Shown one piece after another: positions 1 through 10,146 of a DNA stretch of 64,000 nt (its first letter is position 1; every line of letters begins with the position of its first letter). The stretch comes from Yponomeuta sedellus (taxonomy: Eukaryota; Arthropoda; Insecta; Lepidoptera; Yponomeutidae), in contig OW203725.1 of NCBI GenBank assembly GCA_934045075.1, positions 22,575,714 through 22,639,713 on the forward strand, given 5' to 3'. The notes under the pieces are model-generated. The model did not search any database, had not been told where the DNA came from, and saw nothing but the letters and a program-made list of their open reading frames with translations. Made by a program: the position numbers and the translations under genes.

Positions 1-77
1 CTATACCAAATTTTATTAAAATCAATCGTTTAGACGTGAAGAAGTGACAAACACACACACAAACTTTCGCCTCTATA
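1..77 (-). mobile_element. Helitron 5'-terminal fragment
   Basis: Reads on the minus strand as the first part of the same Helitron family found at 30440-30649, 56434-56633 and 59045-59255 (shared start AAGGCGAAAGTTTGTG-like, then TTCTTCACGTCTAAACG-like). It runs off the left edge and is cut by the foldback element starting at 73. No CTAG 3' end is visible. Non-coding and non-autonomous. Confidence 0.6.
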
Positions 78-695
78 CAGGGTGTCTCATTCAAATCGGT
101 CAGTATGGGAAAGTCTGAAACTATAAGACATACGAAGATCTGTTCTGAGGAACCATGTCATCGATTTTAATAACAAGAAAAACTGTATTCATACATTTTA
201 AAAAAACATCTGTACTGCGTTCGGGAATCGAACCCGGTTGTTTTGAAAAAAAAAAACTTCTATTAATCAAACACGAACAGTCAATTGAAAAGCCCACTTA
301 AAATAAATATGTAGATACTTATTTAAAGATTAAGATCGTTACCTAAACGTGTTGAATATTGTATTGAAAAAGGCGGCGGTCACTTTGAGCACCTACTAAA
401 ATAAATTAAAGTATGTGAAAACAATGCATTTTATTCATTTTAGACATCATGTTTCATACAGACATTTACTGTTTAAGACCTACACAATCGATATCTAAAT
501 AGAAATAGTGTAGGTTATTTTTTTAAAACCACCGGGTTCGATTCCCGAACGGAGTACAGATGTTTTTTAAAATGTATGAATGCAGTTTTTCTTGTTATTA
601 AAATCGATGACATGGTTCCTCAGAACAGATCTTCGTATGTCTTATAGTTTCAGACTTTCCCATACTGACCTATTTGAATGAGACACCCTGTATAG
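73..695. mobile_element. Foldback MITE with about 170 bp inverted arms
   Basis: The left arm (73-244) and right arm (525-695) are near-perfect reverse complements around a spacer of about 280 bp. Termini read TACAGGGTGTCTCATTC, consistent with a TA target duplication and a non-autonomous DNA transposon. The inner end of each arm holds a tRNA T-arm-like hairpin, CGGGTTCGATTCCCG (533-547 on the plus strand), which contains a Pol III B-box. No transposase is visible, and the spacer holds nothing recognisable. Confidence 0.75.
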
Positions 696-851
696 TGTGA
701 TGGTGATGATGATGTTGATGAAGTGTGACGTGATAGTTAAACAAATGAAATATTTGACAAACATTCATAGATGTTATCTACGAAATAATCGTTAATGTTA
801 TAGAATCCCTTTTGCCACAAAGTTTGAACATTGTTGAACGGCGTTTCCGGA

Positions 852-962
852 CTCCACCAACCCGGACTTGGCCCCCGTGGTGGAGTGTGGCCTAACCTTC
901 CTACGATGCAGGAAGAGACCCGTGCCCCAGCAGTGGGGACATATAAGGGTTGATATCGTTTC
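852..962 (+). mobile_element. 5S-type SINE, 3' fragment
   Basis: Matches the last 110 bp or so of the 5S-headed SINE family (compare 5680-6053), ending GGGTTGATATCG. The 5S-like head is missing, as in a 5'-truncated retrotransposed copy. Immediately downstream its final 38 bp recur inverted (965-1002). Confidence 0.75.
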
Positions 963-1002
963 CAGAAACGATATCAACCCTTATATGTCCCCACTGCTGG
1001 GG
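925..1002. repeat. Perfect 38 bp inverted repeat, 2 nt spacer
   Basis: 925-962 and 965-1002 are exact reverse complements separated by CA. The left arm is the end of the SINE fragment at 852-962, so the right arm is a mirrored copy of the SINE 3' terminus. Confidence 0.9.
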
Positions 1003-1149
1003 CTCACTATACACTTTCTGTTATTGACATTCTTACTTATTGATATCGACTCATACAAAGTTATGTCATAATCGCAATCTCACTATTATACTTTATTTTA
1101 CATGAAACATTTAACAGTTTTTTTTAAGAAGAATTGTTATTGTAATTGA

Positions 1150-1346
1150 TTCAATAAATAAATAAATATTAATGTAGGTACATATTACACAGATCTCGTT
1201 AGCCTTATACTGAGTAAAACTAAATGACTTGTGTTATAGGTGCTTACTCGACGATAAATTTAATACAATAGATACTCGTAACATCAAAGACCCGGCCGGG
1301 GATCGAACCCGGGACCTTCCGTTTTACAGTCAGCGTGCTACACCGT
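1150..1346 (-). mobile_element. tRNA-derived SINE (family C)
   Basis: The minus strand has a B-box-like GGGTTCGATCCCCGG (1296-1311), then a body shared with 43799-44050 and an AATAAATA-rich tail. The head is incomplete at the A-box end near 1346. Two similar copies in one window support a repeat family rather than a tRNA gene. Confidence 0.65.
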
Positions 1347-1359
1347 GCGTGCGTGCACG

Positions 1360-3040
1360 TTTACATGCGTGATTATAGTCAGTAAAGTTGTAACTCAAGT
1401 AAATATATGTCTTCGTCAGGTTTTTTTGGTAAAAGTTGAACTAAACAAACAAGGAGCCTAAAGTCCCTCAAAATTAGCATTTGTAGGTCTCCGAGTATCG
1501 GTTCATTGTTTGCCGATAAACTCTGAAATCTCGTTATTTATGGCGCGAGACAACGTGGAAGCATTCGAGTATTCTCTTGCAATAGACATAATTATATTTG
1601 ACACTTTCATCGATATTCAGATACTGTGCATTGCTGCTTTTAAAAAATAACTCTGGCCGATAACGTGGTAAAATAATGGGTCTTAGAATTTGTTGACACT
1701 CTGTGACATTGAGATAAACCAACATTATGGTAAAGAAATCGAGAATTTACTTTCAATAAAAGTAGTCTTTCAAGTAGTCATACCTTAGAAAGTGTTTAAC
1801 TCTACAGAAAAATATTCTGAAAAGAAAATATTCACATTTACTGTAATGTCTCGTAATGTTCCGTGGGAAGATATATTGAAGTGTATTTACGATTCAAATG
1901 ATTGCATTGTGTACTCATTTAGTATATTTTCATGTTGTGCTGGGATTGTGCTACATATGTATTACGTATAAACTGCACAATAGTATCGTAACGTTATCAA
2001 AACTTATCTGTCTGGTTTCTTGAGTGACTGACACGAAGACACTTATGCAAAGACTATCTCACGTGGTAGTCTTAGGTAACCTACACGAGGTAAGTGTCGG
2101 CCGTAATAATTTTTTGCCCTGAATTCGGGAATAGAATACCTTCAATCTGGAGTCCATGGTGGGCAGGTAGGTTTCTTATCGTAAATCAGGGTCCGTTTCG
2201 GTCTCCCGTAGCTTTTGGGGATGTAATTACAGGCCCCCGTGGATACGTTTCTGGATGTATGGGGCGGTTGTCAAACTTGCGTCTACTTTAATGATGTATC
2301 AATATCATGCAATATTATTAATATTGAATCTATGAGTAATTTAGTATGTGTCCCCAATAATTGCAAAAACTTATTTAAATAATTTTAATGTCCCATCTGT
2401 GGTTTGTAATTTTTGTTTTTTTTCACTTTCGTGTCTTAAGTAGAGACACATCGCTGATTTTTTATTTTGAAACAGTTTCAGTATTACGATAAAAAAAAGT
2501 CTTTTTTATCACAATACTGTAAGACTTTTGATATACTTACACGTTTTATTATTTCGTGAAAAAAGTCAGGGATACTGTTCTATTAATTAACATAAAAATA
2601 AGAAAAGAGGCCAAATGAAGGGACCGATAAGTCAAAATAAAGATATTAAAGACTTAAGTGGCTCATGCTATACGGCGGCGTTTCCAAAATAATCAAATTT
2701 CGGGCGTTTTGCTTAGTAAAAAATCACCAATAAATTTTAAATAAAAAAAAATATGACATGAAGTTAGACATTCCGTTGACATTGAACGCAAACGATTTTT
2801 AAATCAGTCGTCAGTTACTGCAGTCGCGATAACCCGCAGTCGTCCGTCGCAGCAGCCGCCAAAATGCCACAAGCCCAACAACTCTGACATAAGTGTATCG
2901 TTAGTTTATCGAGATACCCGCGGGTGAGGTCCGTTCTGTTTTGTTTTTCAGTGTCCAGCTTCGTTAGTGCACGGTTTTTGTGGCTGGGGCAGGATGTCGA
3001 AATACCAAAAGCTTTATTATCTTTTGAGAGCCTGTTAACT
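1360..3040. other. No recognisable gene; GC-rich leader-like patch at 2790-2960
   Basis: Mostly AT-rich DNA. A 65-codon open frame at 2094-2291 has no family I recognise. Around 2796-2870 the base composition rises, with a CGCAGTCGTCCGTCGCAGC-like stretch followed by AAAATG opening a 7-codon frame. A GGTGAGGT-like donor (about 2920) and a T-rich CAG (about 2951) follow. This could be a host 5' exon or a transposon leader; I cannot tell which. Confidence 0.3.
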
Positions 3041-3855
3041 ACAGTCTGTTAGCTTTTAGAATATACCTCGGCTACTATCGGATAGAATCGGTGTTCGCGC
3101 GAGAATCGATCGCGCGACGTAATCATGAATCTGTGGTCGGTCATTCATTATTCTGTCGTTCCGGTGCCGTCGCTCGTGCCACTCGCTTGCTACTAATTTA
3201 TCCAGCCATCTGCACACACATTCGCACTGTGACATACGCGCGTGATAAGTGCTCGAATTCTCGTGAAGTGATAGACATTTGGTGACCAAGAAACTTTATC
3301 AGCTCAAAGAACAATATATTGACAATATTAGACTATAAGTGAACAGTGCAGGAGTGTTCTCCGTGCGCTGGACGCATCAGCTCATCCATCACCGCTCATC
3401 ATCTGCCCAACAGCTAAAGCGAGCCATCATCCATCATCACCAAGTAAGTCCATTCACTTCACCTCCCATTCCGCTCTCTCAACCAGCCCATCGTGAGGTA
3501 GACCTAGCCGACACTGGCTAACTACCATTTTTGATCCTTCGAGCCGGATATTTATATTTGTTAGAATATTTTCGGGGCTTGATCGCGTAGTAATTTATTG
3601 CTTTTACCTCGACGTTTCGACGACGTTACAGTCATCGTGGTCACGAGATGGCTGGTACCCGTTTGCATTCTAACAATGTGTTAAGTCGTGTAAGTTTGAA
3701 ATATGTTAGATTCGTGTAATAGAAATATCGGAACTAATATGACACTTAATTTCGGAAAACAGAGCTGGAAGTAGTATTACACTCGTGTGCTTTCGGCAAA
3801 AACCGACGCCTACTCTTGAGCCCGAGGTATAATATTCTAAAAGCTATCAGACTGT
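3041..3855. repeat. Inverted repeat pair enclosing retroelement fragments
   Basis: About 31 bp at 3041-3071 (ACAGTCTGTTAGCTTTTAGA then ATATACCTCGG) recur inverted at 3822-3855 with a 3 nt indel. The enclosed DNA includes a Penelope-type end (3556-3680) and TTTGGTGACC at 3280, which resembles the LTR/primer-site junction of insect LTR elements. No gag or pol frame is visible. The relation of the repeats to the contents is unclear. Confidence 0.5.
3556..3680 (-). mobile_element. Penelope-like element terminal fragment
   Basis: Closely matches 21622-21745, which lies just downstream of a GIY-YIG reading frame on the minus strand. It contains the hairpin 3618-3624/3631-3637 next to GAAACGTCGAG (minus strand). 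Only the terminal non-coding part is present. Confidence 0.65.
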
Positions 3856-4193
3856 TATTTTGGTTAGTTTTCAACATAGGTTGAAAAGAAAGTGTTGTTG
3901 CATATAGTATTTGGTTTCTAGAATAAGTTACTTTGTAGAGTTACGTTGATGAAAAAGTTACGAGTTTGCGTTATTTTCTTTTTTGTTGATAAATGCAAGT
4001 GAAACCGTTAATTAAACGTGGATAAATGAGCAGTGATAAAGCGGGCGGTAGAATGTTGCCTTCTCATTTAGGAAGTCGCTAGTTTTAATCCCGGCTTGTA
4101 GCGTTGATTTTGTTTTCTAAATTACGTACATTCCGTAACTCAAAAGAAAAGACGGGACTCTTAGGCCCACTTGCGTCAGCCCGGGTTACGTCA

Positions 4194-4270
4194 TTTAACC
4201 CAAGTTAACCGGTTAAATTGATAATTTCGTATGGGAAATGATCGATTTGACCGGTTAACTCGAGTTAAAT
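4194..4270. repeat. Imperfect inverted repeat (hairpin)
   Basis: Arms of about 27 bp, built on AAGTTAACCGGTTAAAT and ATTTGACCGGTTAACTCG, flank a spacer of about 18 nt. Likely a tiny MITE or the ends of one. No second copy was noticed. Confidence 0.5.
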
Positions 4271-4560
4271 AAGTAATATCGTTTTATACTGCGAGTACAA
4301 TCTATAAAGTAAGTATACATTTAAAATAATTCGAAAATTGTCTTCAAAGCTCGGGATAAGATCGGAAAAAATTTAAAAACTTAATCCTTAATTTTATATA
4401 TCCATAGTCAATTCCTAAACTGTATAAATATTTTATTTATTCAATTGCCCAACATTACATTCTTAACTAATTCGTTGCGCAGTTAAATTTTTAAACTTTT
4501 AAATAGACAATATTTGACAAAACTAGCTTAATAGTAGAACAAAGTATTTTATAATATTAT

Positions 4561-4857
4561 ACTAGAACGGGTAGAACCATGGACTCGGAAGCGAGAGACC
4601 CAGGTTCGATTCCCAGTGCGGGCCAATGATCTTGTTTTCTACGTTGTGTACATTGTGTGAAGCTATAGTACCAATACCACTCACTAACTGTGAAGTAAAT
4701 CATTGTGAGGAAACCTGAGTGTCTGAGACGCTAAAACACCTCGGTGCTTGAAATTGCCAATCCGCGGCGGGCACGCGTGAAAATTAAGCCCAAACTCTCT
4801 CTCCGAGAGAAGGCCTGTGCCGCAGCAGTGGGGCATTTATAGGCTACATAATAAAAG
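4561..4857 (+). mobile_element. tRNA-derived SINE (family A), near full length
   Basis: The head has A-box-like GGGTAGAACC and B-box GGTTCGATTCC (4603-4613). The body has the family signature CGTGAGGAAACCTGAG (here ATTGTGAGGAAACCTGAG). The tail GCCGCAGCAGTGGGGCATTT then TATAGGCTACAT resembles RTE LINE 3' ends. Fragments of the same family occur throughout the window. Confidence 0.8.
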
Positions 4858-4919
4858 ATTTAAGCAAACTTCTAGTCTCATCACGTAATGCTTAAGCTGT
4901 ATTCTACGTAGCTATGTAG

Positions 4920-5301
4920 CCTTTTTTTTTGCATCTACTTAATGAGATGATTTATACAGCGTCCAGTGGTATCTTCACTCACACTAGATGGGTGAAGGGA
5001 CCACTCCGACGCTGTAGTGCCTGGGACATGGTTTTATAGATGGTGTAGACTTGCCCAGCACCTATACCATCCTAGCAGCTTAGTCGGCCTAGCCCACCGG
5101 AAAGACTAGTCAATACGTGCGGAGCCAACCAAGCTGCGGGTTTCCTCACGATGTTTTCCTTCACCGTTGCTTGTGGTATTGCGACTACAAATTCGCAAAT
5201 GTACGTAACTTTGAAATTAAACAAAGTCATTGGTACATGCCCGCACTCGGGATCTTGCTTGCCAGTCTATGGTTCTGCCCACTGAGCTACCACCGCCCCC
5301 G
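4920..5301 (-). mobile_element. tRNA-derived SINE (family B), full length with TSD
   Basis: On the minus strand the head GGTGGTAGCTCAGTGGG (A-box) leads to a tRNA-like segment, then a body shared with 31377-31779, and a short A-rich tail. The 9 bp duplication GCTATGTAG flanks it at 4911-4919 and 5302-5310, defining both ends and showing LINE-mediated insertion. Confidence 0.85.
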
Positions 5302-5310
5302 GCTATGTAG

Positions 5311-5679
5311 AATCGCAAGCATTTCCATTAGGTTTTAATACCACTCAGTTTAAAAAGGAAGTCCAACACGAATGACACCTTAGGGCTCTATTCTTGAAGC
5401 AGGCCATAGAATCCAATCCCGCGTCCTGAATGGTAAATCAATGTAAATGCGTCATGTGGCATCGACTCGATCCAGAATTGGTCCCTCGAAGCGAAATGTT
5501 ATCAAGATTGTTTTCACTCAATCGCTGAAACTTTTTTTATTGAGAGCGGTATTTCAGAGCGAACTTTCGTCTGGTAAGTTTATTTTTCTTATGTTTTATA
5601 AGTTTATTTGATCATCGGCATAGAGTAGAGTGGAGAATAATTTACTGTTTAAGAAATACTGTCTTTGTAGATCAGTCGA
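5311..5679. other. No gene seen
   Basis: AT-rich DNA between two SINEs, with no coding, repeat-family or structural signal that I can support. Confidence 0.5.
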
Positions 5680-6053
5680 GCGCTGAAGCGCTCATGGCCT
5701 AGGCGAACCGAGAGATTGGAATCAATCACTTGGTTAAGCAACTACAGGCGCGGTCAGGTACGGGATGGGTGAGCGTCCCGTGACTACCGCTAGTGGCATT
5801 TTTCCAAGCGCTTCCGTGCTTTGCAAGGCACGTTAAGCTGTTGGTGCCGGCTGTCATATAATGGCAGTCGTTAAGCCATGTCAGAGGCCTTATGGGCGGC
5901 TTGATAACTTCTGACAGTAAGGCCCGCCACTGTCTTACAATCCTCCACCAACCCGGACTTGGCTTCCGTGGTGGAGTATGGCCTAACCCTCCTGCGAGAC
6001 AGGAAGAGACCCGTGCCCCAGCAGTGGGGACATACAAGGGTTGATAACGAGAC
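5680..6053 (+). mobile_element. 5S-rRNA-derived SINE, full length
   Basis: The head includes GGTTAAGCAACTACAGGCGC then GGTCAG and GGATGGGTGAGCG. These match the 5S rRNA internal promoter elements (box A, intermediate element, box C). A family-specific body follows, then the tail CCCCAGCAGTGGGGACATAC then AAGGGTTGATAACG. A 7 bp CAGTCGA occurs on both sides (5673-5679, 6054-6060). There is no poly(A) tail. The 116-codon antisense frame across it has no significance. Confidence 0.85.
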
Positions 6054-6117
6054 CAGTCGAAGGGACAGAGAGACAATTATAAAATGTCAAACTGATATTT
6101 CTTAAACTGATAAAACT

Positions 6118-6225
6118 GCCGGCAGCTGCTGGATGCGGCAAGCTGAAGACAGGGCTCTATGGCGCTCATTAGGGGAAGGCTATGTCCAGCAGTGGACTAG
6201 TACAGCCTGACGACACAACTAAAAT
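6118..6225 (+). pseudogene. RTE-type LINE ORF2 C-terminus
   Basis: Frame 6136-6210 reads RQAEDRALWRSLGEGYVQQW then TSTA-stop, the characteristic end of RTE-clade ORF2 proteins. Only the last 25 codons survive, so this is a 5'-truncated copy. The DNA GTCCAGCAGTGGAC inside the codons is the motif shared with SINE tails. Confidence 0.8.
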
Positions 6226-6429
6226 TTCGTTGACTTACTTTCTATCTACTCGTCAACAAGTGTGCTTGTTTGATAATGACCTCGAAAAAAAGAATTAAGA
6301 ATCTTTGTTACTGTGGAATGATTAGTCAATCTTGAAGCTAGCAGGTTCCATAGTGACCGATCGGTCCACGCCGATCAATATATTACTGATAGTTTACTAG
6401 TTTGTAGTGTTGCTTTGAATAACAGGATG

Positions 6430-6800
6430 CGCAATAGTCTAATTAGAGAACGTTGTGGACTGAAAGAGGATGTAGTGACTAGTATTGAGAAAGGAATGTT
6501 GCGTTGGTTCGGACATGTGGAGAGGATGAAGGAAGAAAGATTGACGAAACATATATGTGTATATTGCGAATGTGAATGGAAGGGCTGTTAAGGGACGTCC
6601 CAGGTGGAAATATATCGTCCAAATAGGGGATGTATTAGCAAAGGGACAGATAAATAGTACCCGGAACCGGCGTGCGTGCATGCAACGACTTATGAACGTT
6701 GATGAAGCGAAGGTGATCTGTCAGGATTGTGGCAAGTGGCAGTCCCTGGTCTCTGCCTACCCCTCTGGGATACAGGCGTGAGGTTATGTATGAATGTTTG
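6430..6800 (+). pseudogene. LINE ORF2 C-terminal remnant
   Basis: Conceptual translation gives LRWFGHVERMKEERLTKH, then after a frameshift near 6560 ANVNGRAVKGRPRWK and RNRRACMQRLMNVDEAKVIC up to a stop at 6779-6781. This GHVERM...GRP...RRAC pattern is the far C-terminus of an insect LINE reverse transcriptase, with the clade uncertain. The following TGAGGTTATGTATG is the start of its TATG-type tail. Related pieces lie at 15592, 21030, 23570 and 55325. Confidence 0.75.
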
Positions 6801-6829
6801 TATGTAGTTTACTAATGTAGCCTGTATAC

Positions 6830-7050
6830 TTGTCACTGCAAAGGACAGGCCTCCTCTCAGAGAGAGTATAGGTTTAATTATCACGCGTACCTACCACGGA
6901 TTAACCATTTTAAACGCTGTGGTAATTGATTACCTAAGACACTCAGAGTTCCTCAAGAAGTTTTTCTTCTCAGTGGTATTATAACTTCACAAATGTAGGT
7001 ACATTACTTAGAAAACAAAGTCATTCGCATATGGGATTAAACCCTTGAGT
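6830..7050 (-). mobile_element. tRNA-derived SINE (family A), diverged copy
   Basis: The minus-strand order matches family A: the body with the CTTAGAAAACAAAGTCATT block (here near 7005-7025), then the AGAGAG run and the terminal CAGG..ACAAGTATACAGG end. It is rearranged and the head is not recognisable. Confidence 0.55.
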
Positions 7051-7309
7051 AACTGACAGTATGACTGTAAAATAAAAGCATAGAACAATAATGGATTCGC
7101 GGCCGACGCCATATTAAATTAATTAAAGTGCCATTTCCGTGTTGACTTGAACCTGACGCTAATTATAGGGGTTCGCGTCACCGCTTTAGTACCTACTTAC
7201 TTATATTAGACTGTAAAACAAAAATATTCCTCGTAAAATCTGACACAATATCTAGCGTTCGTGGGAAGCGAACGAAGGAGTGTAGTTCCATGTGTGTGAT
7301 GTATTTGCA

Positions 7310-7632
7310 TGTATGTATATGTATGTATGTATGTATGTATGTAAGTATGTATGTATGTATGTATGTATGTATGTATGTATGTATGTATGTATGTATGTAT
7401 GTATGTATGTATGTATGTATGTATGTATGTATGTATGTATGTATGTATGTATGTATGTATGTATGTATGTATGTATGTATGTATGTATGTATGTATGTAT
7501 GTATGTATGTATGTATGTATGTATGTATGTATGTATGTATGTATGTATGTATGTATGTATGTATGTATGTATGTATGTATGTATGTATGTATGTATGTAT
7601 GTATGTATGTATGTATGTATGTATGTATGTGT
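7310..7632. repeat. (GTAT)n microsatellite, about 80 units
   Basis: Nearly uninterrupted GTAT repeats with one variant at about 7341. All open frames across it (Tyr-Ile-His-Thr or Met-Tyr-Val-Cys repeats) are artefacts of the tandem repeat. Confidence 0.97.
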
Positions 7633-7805
7633 TGTCAATTTTAGCATACAGTATGGATAATATCTCATTATGGTTACTGTACGGCAAAATTGTAAATAAA
7701 AATTATTTGATTTCTATATTAAATTCACCGCATTTATCCTTTATGCGGTGGATAGAAACTTAAGATCTTTGAATGCCTTGTGGGTAAAAAATAGCAACCA
7801 ATTCG

Positions 7806-8143
7806 ATATCCCTTGTGTGTCCCCACGGCTGAGGCACAGGTCCCTTCCTGCATCGCAGGAAGGTTAGGTTAGGTTAGAGGATTGTAAGACAGTGGCGGGT
7901 CTTACTGGCAGAAGTTATCAAGCCGCTCATGAGGCCTCTGACATGGCTTAACGAATGCCATTACATGACAGCCGGCACCAACGGCTTAGCGTGCCTTGCA
8001 AAGCACGGAAGCGCTCGGAAAAATGCCACTAGCGGTAGTCACGGGACGGTCAACCATCCTGTACCTTACCGCGCCTGTTGTTGCTTAACTCAAGAGATTG
8101 ATTCCAATCACTCGGTTTGACTAGGCCACGAGCGCTTCGTCTT
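7806..8143 (-). mobile_element. 5S-rRNA-derived SINE, internally deleted
   Basis: A minus-strand copy running from head GAAGCGCTCGTGGCCTAGTC (right end) to the CAAGGGATATC tail (left end). About 40 bp around the GGGGGCCAAGTCCGG block are replaced by a short AGGTTAGGTTAGGTTAG run. Confidence 0.8.
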
Positions 8144-8654
8144 GAAACATAGTGACTGTACTTGTGTCCAGAGTCTGACAAAAGAAATCACTGACAATAG
8201 TTTAACTCGTAGCGTGTAGAACTAACTATTACATAACTGATGAGAAAGGTCCAGTTTGGTTCTCAAAACAAAGTTCTGGAATTTAACAAACCAGCTGTTT
8301 CCTTCCGAGTTACCAAGTACCTACTGGCGCTGTTTCCCTTGGGTATGACGTGATCTGACACAATCGCGCCCAATCACTGTCCTCTACCAAATCACTCAGT
8401 GATTATCCTAATTGGACACCATGGAAACATCAAGGTTCGTGTTGGCACTTTTTCTTTTAGCATTTAACTTCTGGAAGGGGAAGCAGACGGTTTAACCCTT
8501 AATAGGATATGGGTAGTATACTTTTATTATTGGGTTTGAACTTTAATTTAAGGTGATAAAGTTCAATTTACACTATATTGCCCTTGCCCAGTTAAGGGTT
8601 AATATCTTCAAGCATTTAACTTCTAGGGAAACATATAGTTTTAACTACACATTT

Positions 8655-8870
8655 GTAGTGAGGGCTGTAAGTGATGCAATCTACTTCAGCCTGATGTCGC
8701 TGCCTGTACGTAATACAGAGAATAGTGTAAAAAGGTTCGAAATTTCACTGATGCCGGTGAGTCACCCATTGGCTAAGTTGGATAGAGCGCTGGCACGGAT
8801 AGCCAGAGGTCGCGGGTTCGAATCCCGGCATGGGTGGAATTTTTGGCCTCTAAATAGGTTTTTATACATT
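8655..8870 (+). mobile_element. tRNA-bearing arm element, single arm
   Basis: Leader (ATGTCGCTGCCTGTACGTAA and ACAGAGAATAGTGT), then the tRNA-like segment 8766-8837 with A-box GGCTAAGTTGGATAG and B-box GGTTCGAATCCCG, then GGTGGAATTTTTGGCCTCTA. The same order occurs at 10473-10705 and 49560-49812. The CCCATT/ATGGGT acceptor-like pairing is intact, but the segment lies inside a repeat. Confidence 0.75.
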
Positions 8871-8974
8871 TGTATTTCTAGTCTTAATTTAATTTGTAGT
8901 TTGGTAAAATTTCCTCATAAATCATGTAATTATTAGTATTTTCTAAGGTTAACACGAGCACTTGACATAATAAA

Positions 8975-9075
8975 AACTGTTTTATACGAATTTTACTCGT
9001 TTATTACATTTTTTCAATGTTCCGACGTTTCGGCACTTTTTCAGGTGCCGTGGTCTCGGTTGACTGAACTGAGAA
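8975..9075 (-). mobile_element. Penelope-like element terminal fragment (second subfamily)
   Basis: On the minus strand CGGCAC and GTGCCG (9045-9050, 9031-9036) pair around an 8 nt loop directly before GAAACGTCGG. This is the same layout as 3556-3680 and 21622-21745 but with a different stem sequence. It lies next to a TTTAATAAAC-like region; no coding part is visible. Confidence 0.5.
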
Positions 9076-9384
9076 TCACTACAAACCCTATTTCAGTAGA
9101 TCCATCTATATTGCCTCTTCTCTAATAAAATACAAATTTATGCAAAAGCTGTCAACCCTCCACGTGATTACTCTTTGCGATAGGTAATAAAACACCGTAA
9201 AAGCAGTTTGTGAGTCTCTTCAAAGTAAACATATTTTTATCCTAAATAATATTTCTCGCCACTTCTTCCCGTCACGTCGTCAAAAAGTCACAACACTTTC
9301 GCTACGTTCTACCCGCTCGCCCTAACGCGTTTCCGTGGCTTTCCGCTCTGTACTTTTCGCTTTGTACTTGATTCGTCGATGACG

Positions 9385-9475
9385 TAATAACCTTTATGCC
9401 ACACTTGGCCAGAAAGCGCTTTCTGGCCAAGTGTAGACATAAAAAGATGTACACAACACGGGAGGTAATAAAGAA
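9385..9475 (-). pseudogene. LINE ORF2 fragment with 28 bp palindrome
   Basis: The minus strand reads SRVVYIFLCLHLARKR, a stretch also seen at 42800-42900 within a larger LINE remnant. 9410-9437 is a perfect palindrome (CTTGGCCAGAAAGC and its complement with no spacer), so the fragment is partly mirrored. Confidence 0.5.
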
Positions 9476-9559
9476 AGCTCTCGATCGCATATTTACGTCC
9501 CTCGCTTGCAGCTCGGGCCGCAAACTTCTGCGATCTCGGCCTTTCTTTGTATTACCACC

Positions 9560-10146
9560 CTAGTTGTGTAATGTACTATTTTAATACAGTTGCTCGAAAA
9601 GTGGCGTATTGCAGGGACGTATAGCGTGCGGGATTTGGGCTATTACACACTCGTGCTTTTTTTTACCCTTCCCGCGTTTGCGTTTTCTTTCCCAACTGTC
9701 AAAATAATGTCTATTAAAACGAAAAACCAACCATGAAGTTATTACTAAAAAAAATTATAGAACTTTTTATGACCTACTAATTTGTTTCAATATCAGATTT
9801 AATGATTTGATTGGTTTCATTTCATCTCATTAAATTACATTTTCATTTCATGTCAATGAAAAAAATCTACTGAAGATTTGGCTGTATGAGCATAGTTCCC
9901 TTTGCCTACTAGAATGGGTGAAGAAAAAAAATCTCTGCTTATATTGTTTTACGGTTGGCGACATTTTACAAATATTTTTTCTTTATTAAATTGCTAATTT
10001 TTTTCGCAAATGTACTAAAAATAGTCGTTCAGTACACGTGCTGAACCGTCATTGCAACTTGTTCCGACTGTCACCTTCGGCTGCGCCTCGGCTCGGGTAG
10101 ACATTTGTCGGAACTCTTAGCAATGACAGCCTTTCCGCACTTGTAG
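9560..10146. other. No gene seen
   Basis: AT-rich DNA with short T/A runs and no repeat family that I recognise. Confidence 0.5.

Noticed and set aside
7193..7763. Several 97-164 codon frames with Tyr-Ile-His-Thr or Met-Tyr-Val-Cys repeats
   Set aside because: They are translations of the (GTAT)n microsatellite in all frames. The same applies at 55325-55851.
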